Assembly: GCA_028289585.1 (NCBI GenBank)
Contig: JANQPI010000023.1
Span: 1-63,457, forward strand
Reading direction: 5' to 3'
DNA from: Candidatus Zixiibacteriota bacterium
GTDB lineage: Bacteria; Zixibacteria; MSB-5A5; GN15; FEB-12
Length of the DNA stretch: 63,457 nucleotides
Shown here: piece after piece, positions 56,624 to 63,301 of the stretch
Layout of the letters: each line of letters starts with the position of its first letter
How positions within the stretch are numbered: the first letter of the stretch is position 1
Notes under the pieces: model-generated
The model's database searches: none
What the model was told of the DNA's origin: nothing
The model's input: the letters and a program-made list of their open reading frames with translations, nothing else
Translations under genes and position numbers: made by a program

Positions 56624-56651
56624 TTGACAATAATCGTACACCTTGTACGAT
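56624..56651 (+). promoter_or_regulatory. Promoter with full 8-3-8 operator palindrome
   Basis: TTGACA (56624-56629), a 16-bp spacer and TACGAT (56646-56651). The operator is the best in the genome: ATCGTACA-CCT-TGTACGAT (56633-56651), perfectly symmetric over 19 bp. It starts the operon from 56679. Confidence 0.92.
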
Positions 56652-56678
56652 GTACTACCGGAAAGGAGGGATTGGGAC

Positions 56679-56852
56679 ATGTCTAGCCCGTGGGACAAGG
56701 TATACCAAGCGATCGAGGTATACATGGCAAATACTGAGATCAACAGCGCCACTAAGCTCATCTACCTAGAAGAGATTATCGAAGATCTCAATCATAGGCG
56801 AGACGAACTGGAACTGGTTGTCAAAGATCAGGCAGAAGAAATGGGGTTTTGA
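56679..56852 (+). CDS. Small helical protein
   Basis: A 57-residue acidic helical protein, likely a coiled coil in its second half. ATG 56679 has AAAGGAGGGA upstream and lies 20 bases after the expected start of transcription. It overlaps the next gene by one base. Function unknown. Confidence 0.6.
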   Translation: MSSPWDKVYQAIEVYMANTEINSATKLIYLEEIIEDLNHRRDELELVVKDQAEEMGF

Positions 56853-57289
56853 TGCCAAGCCAAGACACAGAACACTTCGGCAACGCCTTTTCGTCAGCCT
56901 GGGAACGGGAAGCCGAGAAGTACGCAGAGTCCGCCACCGAGCTATCCAATAAGCTGGAGGAGTGGGTCGAGTGGATCATCAACATTCCTGGCATCGTGGG
57001 TGCCAGTGTTGATATCAAGCACGACGACAACGAGACCCTAAACGGCTGCCGACTTCGTGTGTGCAAGATGGACAAAGTCGGGTGGACCGTTGCTTTTGTG
57101 GATAAGAAGGATCATCACACGCGGCTGGTTGATTGTGGAGCGATCGCCAAGGGGGTGGCAGCCCAGCATCTCCCCAAGCTGCTGCACAACATGATGTCCA
57201 CTCAGAGAAAAGCACACTCAGATGTCCGCAAGGGGATAGAGGCACTGGGCACATTTAGTCCGTTAGCGGTTCCAACGGAGGACGAGTGA
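56852..57289 (+). CDS. Hypothetical protein
   Basis: A 145-residue mostly helical protein starting at ATG 56852 in the previous stop (TGATG). A central beta segment (CRLRVCKMDKVGWTVAFVDKK) separates two helical regions. It overlaps the PP-loop gene by one base. Function unknown. Confidence 0.6.
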   Translation: MPSQDTEHFGNAFSSAWEREAEKYAESATELSNKLEEWVEWIINIPGIVGASVDIKHDDNETLNGCRLRVCKMDKVGWTVAFVDKKDHHTRLVDCGAIAKGVAAQHLPKLLHNMMSTQRKAHSDVRKGIEALGTFSPLAVPTEDE

Positions 57290-58050
57290 TGCCCGAAACA
57301 AAGCAACCGCTCTGTATCTGCTACGGGATGGGCGTTGATTCCACGGCGCTACTGGTAGGACTGGCAACCATGGGTATTCGCCCGGACCTCATAACGTTTG
57401 CCGACACTGGAGGAGAGAAGCCAGACACCTACCTGTACGCCCCGATTATGCAAGAGTGGCTGCGGGATCAAGGATTCCCACCGATCACAGTTTGCCGCTA
57501 TGTTCCGCCGATCGCCAAGTATAGGACGCTGCTTGGCAACTGCATCCAGAATGAGACCATCCCCTCGCTAGCCTTTGGCCGCAAGGCGTGTTCGCTCAAA
57601 TGGAAGAGAGACGCACAGGAGCCACTCCGCAGGAGGTTGCCCGAGAACGTTCGTGCGTGGTCAGAAGGCTTGAAGGTCCGCAAGGCGATCGGATTTGATG
57701 CCAGCGAAACTCGCAGGACATACGCTGGAGTCGGCAACGAGGTCGATGAGTACGACTACTGGTACCCACTCCAGGACTGGGGCTGGGATCGCAAGATGTG
57801 CGAGAGGCAGATTTGGGCTGCTGGCCTGCCTGTCCCGGTTAAGTCGGCGTGCTTCTTCTGCCCGGCCATGAAGAAGCCAGAGATCAAGGACCTTGCCGAG
57901 AGGCACCCAGACCTACACCAGATAGCACTGGACATGGAGCAGGGCTACAGGACCGGCAAGCATTGGAGGGGCGATGAGGCGTCAACCAAGGGCCTGGGGA
58001 GACGGTTTGCGTGGGGCGATCTCGTCGACGATGGGACGGGGGACGAGTGA
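57289..58050 (+). CDS. PP-loop ATPase (PAPS-reductase-like family)
   Basis: A 253-residue adenine-nucleotide alpha-hydrolase-like enzyme. The PP-loop is YGMGVDST (12-19), followed by ITFADTGGEKPDT (35-47). Cys101 (RKACSLKW) and Cys188/Cys191 (SACFFCP) resemble the cysteines of PAPS-reductase- and DndC-like proteins that may hold a cluster or thiol. Family members reduce PAPS, thiolate nucleic acids or modify nucleosides; the phage versions are mostly uncharacterised. No dnd or other sulfur genes are adjacent. ATG 57289 overlaps the previous stop. Confidence 0.8.
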   Translation: MPETKQPLCICYGMGVDSTALLVGLATMGIRPDLITFADTGGEKPDTYLYAPIMQEWLRDQGFPPITVCRYVPPIAKYRTLLGNCIQNETIPSLAFGRKACSLKWKRDAQEPLRRRLPENVRAWSEGLKVRKAIGFDASETRRTYAGVGNEVDEYDYWYPLQDWGWDRKMCERQIWAAGLPVPVKSACFFCPAMKKPEIKDLAERHPDLHQIALDMEQGYRTGKHWRGDEASTKGLGRRFAWGDLVDDGTGDE

Positions 58051-58334
58051 TGGACGGCAGGACCAGCAAGGACAAGATCACCATAGAGGACATGCTGGCC
58101 GCCCTCCAGAGGATAAAGGGTTGCGCAGACCATCCCACCATACTTGAGCCGAAGGACCTCAAGCGGGTTGTCGTGCCGGTTGAGTTGGGTGCCATCGATG
58201 AGGTTCTCCACAAAAACAAAATCCTCCGCGATGCAATCGAGGGTGCGATTGAGCGTTTGCAGTCGGGATGGGACATTGATCGCACGGCAGAGTATCTACA
58301 CAACGCGCTACGGAGGACGAGTGATGGCGACTGA
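58050..58334 (+). CDS. Hypothetical protein
   Basis: A 94-residue helical protein starting at ATG 58050 in the previous stop. Charged amphipathic helices, no cysteines apart from one. It overlaps the next gene by 11 bases. Function unknown. Confidence 0.6.
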   Translation: MDGRTSKDKITIEDMLAALQRIKGCADHPTILEPKDLKRVVVPVELGAIDEVLHKNKILRDAIEGAIERLQSGWDIDRTAEYLHNALRRTSDGD

Positions 58335-58683
58335 CATGATGCCAGAAGAGGTGCCAATCCTGTCGGCACGACATATGCACAAAGGCAACTACAACCACCC
58401 GACAAAGAAGGATTGCCACTGTCTGGCTGGGTGGCTTCGTGTAGTGTTCGTGGAAATGACGCACCCCTCCGTAGATTTTCCCTTCTTGATAGCGCAGCGA
58501 TCTATCGTGGATGCCAGGGCAGAGGCTGGCTTCCCCAATACTCCGATAGTTGATTTGAACGACCTCTGTGGACTAACCAAGAGCGAGCTAGCCCGCATCT
58601 GGAATCGGGCCATGTACTTGATCGACTACACCGAGGGCAACCCGGAGAGTAAGCCGCTACCCAACATGAGGAGGAAGCCATGA
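58324..58683 (+). CDS. Hypothetical protein
   Basis: A 119-residue protein starting at ATG 58324 behind GGAGGACGAG. It contains HPTKKDCHCLAGW near residues 25-37 and a helical C-terminus. It overlaps the next gene by four bases. Function unknown. Confidence 0.6.
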   Translation: MATDMMPEEVPILSARHMHKGNYNHPTKKDCHCLAGWLRVVFVEMTHPSVDFPFLIAQRSIVDARAEAGFPNTPIVDLNDLCGLTKSELARIWNRAMYLIDYTEGNPESKPLPNMRRKP

Positions 58684-59147
58684 CGCGCCACGGATATGTA
58701 GATAATGGAGACCTCGAATCTCTTGAGCTTGGGCGATGGCGTGGCCGTGTCGCGTCGGCGATACGCGGTAGACGTGGCCAAAAGCTACTGCACCGACTCA
58801 AGGAATCGCTGGAGGCAATGCCGTTCAGGGAGTTGATCCCCGAAGATCTACAGGATGAGCACGGAGGCGTGTGCGCTCTTGGGTCGATAGGCGTCCACGA
58901 AAAACTCGACTTGTCCGAACTTGACCCCGAGGAGTCGGAAGGCGTTGCGGAGTTCTTTGACATCGCCGACCCGATGGCAAGGGAGATCGTCTACGAGAAC
59001 GACGAATACTTCTTCAAGCCAATCTGGAAAGTTCGCATTCAAGAAAAGCTTTTCACTTGGGGTTCGGAGTACAACGAAAACGAGCAGCGCTGGCATTACA
59101 TGTACTGGTGGACGTGCTCCAAGATCAAGGATCTTTACAGCCGATGA
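58680..59147 (+). CDS. Conserved-type phage protein of unknown function
   Basis: A 155-residue protein. The segment VCALGSIGVHEKLDLSELDPEE followed by FDIADPMAREIVYEND recalls a phage/plasmid family of unknown function that I remember with the pattern VCALGAxG...DPED...A.EI.xND. It starts within the previous stop, with GAGGAAG upstream. It overlaps the next gene by four bases. Confidence 0.7.
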   Translation: MTRHGYVDNGDLESLELGRWRGRVASAIRGRRGQKLLHRLKESLEAMPFRELIPEDLQDEHGGVCALGSIGVHEKLDLSELDPEESEGVAEFFDIADPMAREIVYENDEYFFKPIWKVRIQEKLFTWGSEYNENEQRWHYMYWWTCSKIKDLYSR

Positions 59148-59335
59148 GCGACAAAACGAAAACGTGGAAGCCTAGCGACAAGAGCCGCATCGAGATGGTG
59201 GCAAAGAGACTAAAGAAGATCATCAAGGATGCAGACAAGCCATCTACTCTGCCGTATCCATTGGCTTTCATGTACGAGGACGTTGTCGAGGCGATTCAGA
59301 TTCTGGAGCCAGACTTCAACCCTGGAGGCGATTGA
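59144..59335 (+). CDS. Small helical protein
   Basis: A 63-residue basic-then-acidic helical protein starting within the previous stop (ATGA). It shares the MSD-K-W-P opening with the next protein (MSDQPKAWRPGE), so the two genes may be partial duplicates. Function unknown. Confidence 0.6.
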   Translation: MSDKTKTWKPSDKSRIEMVAKRLKKIIKDADKPSTLPYPLAFMYEDVVEAIQILEPDFNPGGD

Positions 59336-59336
59336 C

Positions 59337-59693
59337 ATGAGCGACCAACCGAAGGCGTGGAGACCGGGGGAGTTGTGGGGGATTAAGCGCGACGGTGATG
59401 GCTATATGGTTGAGCCAGAAGACACACTAGAGGAAGCGGCAGTGCTGGCATTCCAGAAAAAGGAAGAAGCCGAAGCGCTGATCGACCTCTGGGTTAAGGG
59501 TAGCGAATTTTCACCCGTCCAAATCATCACCGGCGACCCCGAGCACCTAAAGCGGATTGCCGAGCTGGAAAAAGTTCTTCGGATGCTGAGGGCGGGCGTT
59601 GTGGTCTCGCCAACACTCGATAAAGCGATGGAGTTTGTTCGTCGCATTTCTAGCCAAGCCCTGCAATCGACGGAGGTGCGTGATGGGGAGTGA
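59337..59693 (+). CDS. Hypothetical protein
   Basis: A 118-residue acidic protein from ATG 59337. Mixed alpha/beta first half, then an amphipathic helix pair. It overlaps the next gene by 11 bases; the junction sequence is repeated at the following gene boundary. Function unknown. Confidence 0.6.
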   Translation: MSDQPKAWRPGELWGIKRDGDGYMVEPEDTLEEAAVLAFQKKEEAEALIDLWVKGSEFSPVQIITGDPEHLKRIAELEKVLRMLRAGVVVSPTLDKAMEFVRRISSQALQSTEVRDGE

Positions 59694-59979
59694 GCAGAAT
59701 GTGAATCCACACGAATGGACCGACCGACTCAAGGACTTGAGGTTAGTCCGCAAAGACCTGGATTCACTTCCAGACCATGAGCGTGTGGGCTTGCTGTTGG
59801 TGCTCTGGCCGGAACTTGATTCGTTTGTGGATGCTATTGGAGAACTGGCACCAGATCATAAAGAGTGGTGGCTGCGAGTCCACGCTAAAGCTAGACATCA
59901 GTTTACCGAGGGATTAACGCACGGATTTGAGGAGAGAAATCGAGAGCGAGACTCCGAGGGGGTGTGTGATGGGGAGTGA
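59683..59979 (+). CDS. Hypothetical protein
   Basis: A 98-residue helical protein starting MGSEQNVN at ATG 59683, with GGAGG upstream. It ends in the same CDGE-type tail and TGATGGGGAGTGAGC junction as the gene before it, a sign of local duplication of the gene boundary. Function unknown. Confidence 0.6.
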   Translation: MGSEQNVNPHEWTDRLKDLRLVRKDLDSLPDHERVGLLLVLWPELDSFVDAIGELAPDHKEWWLRVHAKARHQFTEGLTHGFEERNRERDSEGVCDGE

Positions 59980-60196
59980 GCGGGCTGCAACAGTTCGAGA
60001 CGATTGGAACGACCCAAGGACCGAAGCCGGATGGCGGCTGGTAGCGGTTTTCGATGGCGATGGCTGCTACTTGATCGAAGAAGATGAGAGCGGGGAAGTA
60101 GTCCACCCCATCGAGGGCGACTGGTGGCCATTCAACGAGCCCAAGGCCGGTGAGAACGACTTCCGGAAACTCGGTATCGATGTCGAGCACGCCTAG
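59969..60196 (+). CDS. Hypothetical protein
   Basis: A 75-residue protein starting MGSERAAT at ATG 59969. The middle (AGWRLVAVFDGDGCYLIEEDE) forms a beta sheet. It overlaps the previous gene by 11 bases. Function unknown. Confidence 0.6.
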   Translation: MGSERAATVRDDWNDPRTEAGWRLVAVFDGDGCYLIEEDESGEVVHPIEGDWWPFNEPKAGENDFRKLGIDVEHA

Positions 60197-60217
60197 GCAA
60201 AGCTAACGAGGCCCCAA

Positions 60218-60424
60218 ATGACTAACGACCAGCGGTGCCCTAGTTGCGGATCTGCTCGCAGCTACGAACTGACGTATGACGAACTTGGCGAGCGTGACGA
60301 CCGCATAACGGATTGCAAGTGCATTTACTGCGGCAAGAGCTTGGTGACTTTGTTTGAATTCGATGGGGCTACACAGTGGTTCGCGTGTGAGGATTGCAAC
60401 TATGCAGTCAAGGCTGAAGACTGA
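60218..60424 (+). CDS. Zinc-ribbon protein
   Basis: A 68-residue protein with CPSC, C-K-C-IYC and CEDC, forming one or two zinc ribbons. ATG 60218 follows CGAGGCC. A 25-codon frame at its 3' end repeats its QRCP-CG opening. Function unknown. Confidence 0.65.
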   Translation: MTNDQRCPSCGSARSYELTYDELGERDDRITDCKCIYCGKSLVTLFEFDGATQWFACEDCNYAVKAED

Positions 60425-60479
60425 CCAGCGGTGCCCGGAGTGTGGGGGAGAATTTTTGATCACAGGAGAAACGAGATGA
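60402..60479 (+). CDS. 25-residue CPEC microprotein
   Basis: A frame from ATG 60402 to TGA 60479 overlaps the end of the zinc-ribbon gene and the start of the next. Its TDQRCPECGG core copies the NDQRCPSCGS opening of the upstream protein, and the DNA (CAGCGGTGCCC) is repeated too. It may be a remnant of tandem duplication or a coupling peptide. Confidence 0.4.
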   Translation: MQSRLKTDQRCPECGGEFLITGETR

Positions 60480-60607
60480 GTAAAGACCTGGAAGAGTTTA
60501 ACGAGTTTGTTGGTAAGGCTGGAAATCTGATCGGCTACACCATCGTGGTGGCCATAGCTTGTACTGCTCTAGGCATCTGGATCGGTTCGCTGGATCGCTT
60601 GTGGTAG
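60476..60607 (+). CDS. 43-residue membrane protein
   Basis: A frame from ATG 60476 to TAG 60607 with AGGAGAAACG upstream. An acidic N-terminus precedes one transmembrane helix (about residues 16-37). The clear ribosome site supports it. The 30-bp repeat follows one base after its stop codon. Function unknown. Confidence 0.6.
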   Translation: MSKDLEEFNEFVGKAGNLIGYTIVVAIACTALGIWIGSLDRLW

Positions 60608-60637
60608 TACCCGCCATCGAACGGGCGGAACCTGGAG
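60608..60637. repeat. 30-bp repeat with GC-rich hairpin, copy B
   Basis: Identical to 3944-3973, and again directly after a TAG stop. It lies between the small membrane gene and the Mini-A-like gene. The final bases (CCTGGAGGG here) could add to the ribosome-binding region of what follows. Confidence 0.8.
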
Positions 60638-60662
60638 GGTGGGTGGATGGGGAAAGGATGAG

Positions 60663-61577
60663 ATGACAAAAATCGAATACGTTCCGAAGATGTTCAGGTC
60701 CGAGACGCTGGACTTGATCGACCTTGCCAGTGACATCATCGACGAGTACCAAGGCCAAGGCTTCGTCCTCACGCTGCGTCAGTTGTATTATCAGATGGTC
60801 GCCCGCGACGTGATCCCTAATACAGAAAGGAGCTACAAGCGAATGGGCTCCATTGTCGCGGACGCTCGTCTGGCTGGCCTCTTGAGTTGGGAAGCCATCG
60901 AGGATCGCACGCGCAACATTCGACACAACCCACACTGGGACAAGCCGCAGGACATCATTCGCGACGCTGCCGAGCAGTTCCGCATCGATGTGTGGGCCGA
61001 TCAGGAGTGGGCACCCGAAGTGTGGATCGAAAAGGACGCACTTGTCGGGGTAATCGAGAGGGTATGTACGCGGCTGGACATTCCCTACTTTTCCTGCCGT
61101 GGCTACACATCGCTATCCGAGATCTGGAACGCAGGCCACCATAGGATCAGAGGGGCGATCGACGCTGGCCGCAAGCCGTTGATCATACACCTCGGGGACC
61201 ATGACCCATCGGGGATCGACATGACGCGGGACATTATCGAGCGGCTGGAGATGTTCGCCGGAGAGTCGATCCTCGTATCTCGCATCGCGTTGAATAGAGA
61301 CCAGATCGACCAGTACAACCCACCGCCCAACCCCGCGAAGCTAAGCGACTCTCGATGCCGCCGATACATCGCGGAGCATGGGTCATCATCGTGGGAGCTA
61401 GATGCCCTGGACCCATCTACGATCGAGAGGCTGGTGGAGGATGAGGTCATGATGTACGCCGACCCCGATCTCCTCGATGCGTCGATCGCCAGACAGGAGG
61501 TTCATCGCAAGAAGCTGGCAGAGGTTGCCAGTCGGTTCGATGAGTTTACTGGAGGCGATGATGGCCAAGAAGATTGA
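60663..61577 (+). CDS. Spo11/TopoVIA-like protein (Mini-A type)
   Basis: A 304-residue protein resembling the A subunit of type IIB topoisomerases without a B subunit. Residues ~35-46 (LTLRQLYYQMVA) fit the winged-helix RxxYY motif with the DNA-attacking tyrosine (Tyr42 or Tyr43). The Toprim domain shows WIEKDALVGVIE (Glu123) and HLGDHDPSGIDM (Asp179, Asp181). No ATPase B-type gene was found, as in the Mini-A group described on mobile elements. It may make double-strand breaks or nicks. ATG 60663 has GGAAAGGA upstream. Confidence 0.8.
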   Translation: MTKIEYVPKMFRSETLDLIDLASDIIDEYQGQGFVLTLRQLYYQMVARDVIPNTERSYKRMGSIVADARLAGLLSWEAIEDRTRNIRHNPHWDKPQDIIRDAAEQFRIDVWADQEWAPEVWIEKDALVGVIERVCTRLDIPYFSCRGYTSLSEIWNAGHHRIRGAIDAGRKPLIIHLGDHDPSGIDMTRDIIERLEMFAGESILVSRIALNRDQIDQYNPPPNPAKLSDSRCRRYIAEHGSSSWELDALDPSTIERLVEDEVMMYADPDLLDASIARQEVHRKKLAEVASRFDEFTGGDDGQED

Positions 61578-61776
61578 ATCGGCCATGTCAGGCGAGATAC
61601 GAAAGGGCTTCCTCGATGCACAAGAGGACTTCAACTCCATGTTGAGTTGCGCTGCATGTCGCGGCAAGGAATACCTGGAGGCAACGAAGTGCGAGAGCCC
61701 TAGCGATTATCTCCGTGGGTGGCGTCTGGTAGCGATTGACGCGAAGCATTCACCCCACACTTGCGAGAGGGTTTAG
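61561..61776 (+). CDS. Small Cys-containing protein
   Basis: A 71-residue protein from ATG 61561 with GGAGG 5 bases upstream, overlapping the end of the previous gene. It contains CAAC, KCE and a final TCERV, so a zinc knuckle is possible. Tight coupling to the Mini-A-like gene suggests a functional link. Function unknown. Confidence 0.6.
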   Translation: MAKKIESAMSGEIRKGFLDAQEDFNSMLSCAACRGKEYLEATKCESPSDYLRGWRLVAIDAKHSPHTCERV

Positions 61777-61778
61777 CC

Positions 61779-62096
61779 ATGGTCGGCGGGCGAGTTGTCG
61801 AAGTGTCAGAGGTCAAGAATCGACCGGACGTTCTGTACGTGGACTGTGCCGACTTTCAGTATAGACGCAAGCGACCCGATACGTGTGCCATCTACATCGA
61901 GAAAAACAGAACCAGCGAACTGATCGAGATTGGCGATTCTCTCTGGTGGCAAGGTCGATTTGCTATGTGGACTCCCCTTCGCAACTGCGTGCCGGAAGAT
62001 GGGGGAGAGGATCTTCGCTGTGGCATCGATTACGACATCGAGATCCCGAGAATCGGATACTCCGGGGTTGATCATCCGGATAGGAGTAAAGACTGA
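61779..62096 (+). CDS. Beta-rich hypothetical protein
   Basis: A 105-residue protein from ATG 61779. Alternating strands and an SLWWQGRFAMWTP segment suggest a small beta barrel. It overlaps the next gene by one base. I recall similar small proteins in phages, but with no assigned function. Confidence 0.6.
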   Translation: MVGGRVVEVSEVKNRPDVLYVDCADFQYRRKRPDTCAIYIEKNRTSELIEIGDSLWWQGRFAMWTPLRNCVPEDGGEDLRCGIDYDIEIPRIGYSGVDHPDRSKD

Positions 62097-62527
62097 TGAC
62101 GCATCGCGTTGATTGGACTGATGAGGCCGCTTTGGAGTGGTTGGAGGCGTTTGCACCTGAAAGCGTCGTGTGTACCGCGCTGCCCGGATTCAAGGTTGAT
62201 CCGCTGTCTGGTGAATGCGATGAGCTATCCTCGTGGGTTCTAATTCAATGGGACAAGGAGACCTTGGCGTCCATTGGCTCACTGGAACCCCGCGAAGCGG
62301 TCGCGATTTCCTCCACCCTCGAAGCCCTCCCGCAGTTGATCGAGAAGCACGGCAAGCAAGCCGCAGAGATTTTAGATCTAAAAAAGAAGCTGTCCGAGAT
62401 CGCGGACACGATCAAGGAGTCCTTGAAATATCACGACGCATGGGAGGAGGGTGGCGTTTGTCTAGAGATGGATATGGGGGATCTCCTTGACAGCCTAGAG
62501 GACTGCAACGAAAAAGATTCCACTTGA
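62096..62527 (+). CDS. Helical hypothetical protein
   Basis: A 143-residue protein starting at ATG 62096 in the previous stop (TGATG). The second half is a coiled-coil-like helix with Glu, Lys and Leu. Its stop overlaps the -35 box of the next promoter. Function unknown. Confidence 0.6.
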   Translation: MTHRVDWTDEAALEWLEAFAPESVVCTALPGFKVDPLSGECDELSSWVLIQWDKETLASIGSLEPREAVAISSTLEALPQLIEKHGKQAAEILDLKKKLSEIADTIKESLKYHDAWEEGGVCLEMDMGDLLDSLEDCNEKDST

Positions 62528-62552
62528 CGCTGACTCGTACATAGTGTACGAT
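62524..62552 (+). promoter_or_regulatory. Promoter with 7-3-7 operator palindrome
   Basis: TTGACG (62524-62529), a 17-bp spacer and TACGAT (62547-62552). The operator TCGTACA TAG TGTACGA spans 62535-62551. It drives the gene at 62600 and perhaps those across the window junction. Confidence 0.9.
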
Positions 62553-62599
62553 GTGTGCAGTCAAGAAAAAACGAGGCTTCAAGCGAAAGGTGGAATCAA

Positions 62600-62911
62600 A
62601 TGTCGTCGCTGTATACTGCTGCGGTCAGGTACTTGCCGTCAGGCAAAACTAGACTGGAAGACGCCAAACTGGTTGGGGTCTGCAAATTTGTGGATGTCCC
62701 AAGGAAGGGCGACTCCGTCGCCTTAAGCCTTGCGATGATCAGTAAAATTTCCGAAATAGAGATCGCAGAGAGCAGGGATACGGTGTCATCGATATACCTG
62801 CCCGTTTGGGAAGTTGCATTCGATCCGGTCGACAGGCAGGTCACTTCCGATCCACTGCAAGAGATCGTTGGATTTACAGTCTTTTTGAGTGACGCCGAAC
62901 GCACGATGTAG
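62600..62911 (+). CDS. Hypothetical protein
   Basis: A 103-residue protein from ATG 62600 with AAAGGTGGAA upstream. It alternates strands and loops, with an acidic end. It is the only gene between an operator-promoter and an intrinsic terminator, so it is probably expressed early and alone. Function unknown. Confidence 0.65.
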   Translation: MSSLYTAAVRYLPSGKTRLEDAKLVGVCKFVDVPRKGDSVALSLAMISKISEIEIAESRDTVSSIYLPVWEVAFDPVDRQVTSDPLQEIVGFTVFLSDAERTM

Positions 62912-62929
62912 CAGTCCACCTTAGCTGGG

Positions 62930-62962
62930 CCTCGGTCCCTCCGCTTGGGGCCGGGGTCTTTT
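62930..62962 (+). terminator. Intrinsic terminator
   Basis: CCTCGGTCCC (62930-62939) pairs with GGGGCCGGGG (62947-62956), allowing two G-T pairs, around a 7-base loop, followed by TCTTTT. The next gene starts 18 bases downstream. Confidence 0.8.
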
Positions 62963-62979
62963 ACCTGAAAGGTTGATCC

Positions 62980-63249
62980 ATGGAGTTCAAGCGCATTCGC
63001 AAGCAAGGCATGAGGGCAAAAACCCGCAAAGTGTGGATCAGTGAATGCGGTCACTATCGCATCATGTGGAGTAACAACATCCACGGCGTCGATGTCAAGC
63101 CGTACTACCACGCGAGCATCAAGCGGTATCGGGACGATGGCTCTGCGTGGTGGGACTATGCCGGAGAGCGCCGCCACTATCGCACGTTCAACGCGGCCAA
63201 GTCTGCCTGCGTGAAGCGTGGCCGCCTGGAGAAGTCGACCAGCAGCTAG
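62980..63249 (+). CDS. Basic hypothetical protein
   Basis: An 89-residue basic protein from ATG 62980, rich in Arg, Lys, Tyr and Trp, with a beta-hairpin core and a helical end. It could bind nucleic acid, but no motif is specific. The ribosome site (AAAGG) overlaps the tail of the terminator. Function unknown. Confidence 0.65.
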   Translation: MEFKRIRKQGMRAKTRKVWISECGHYRIMWSNNIHGVDVKPYYHASIKRYRDDGSAWWDYAGERRHYRTFNAAKSACVKRGRLEKSTSS

Positions 63250-63301
63250 CCGCAGGAGGTGTGTTTTGTCGGATTACGTTCCGTACTTGAGGGGAGAACT
63301 C

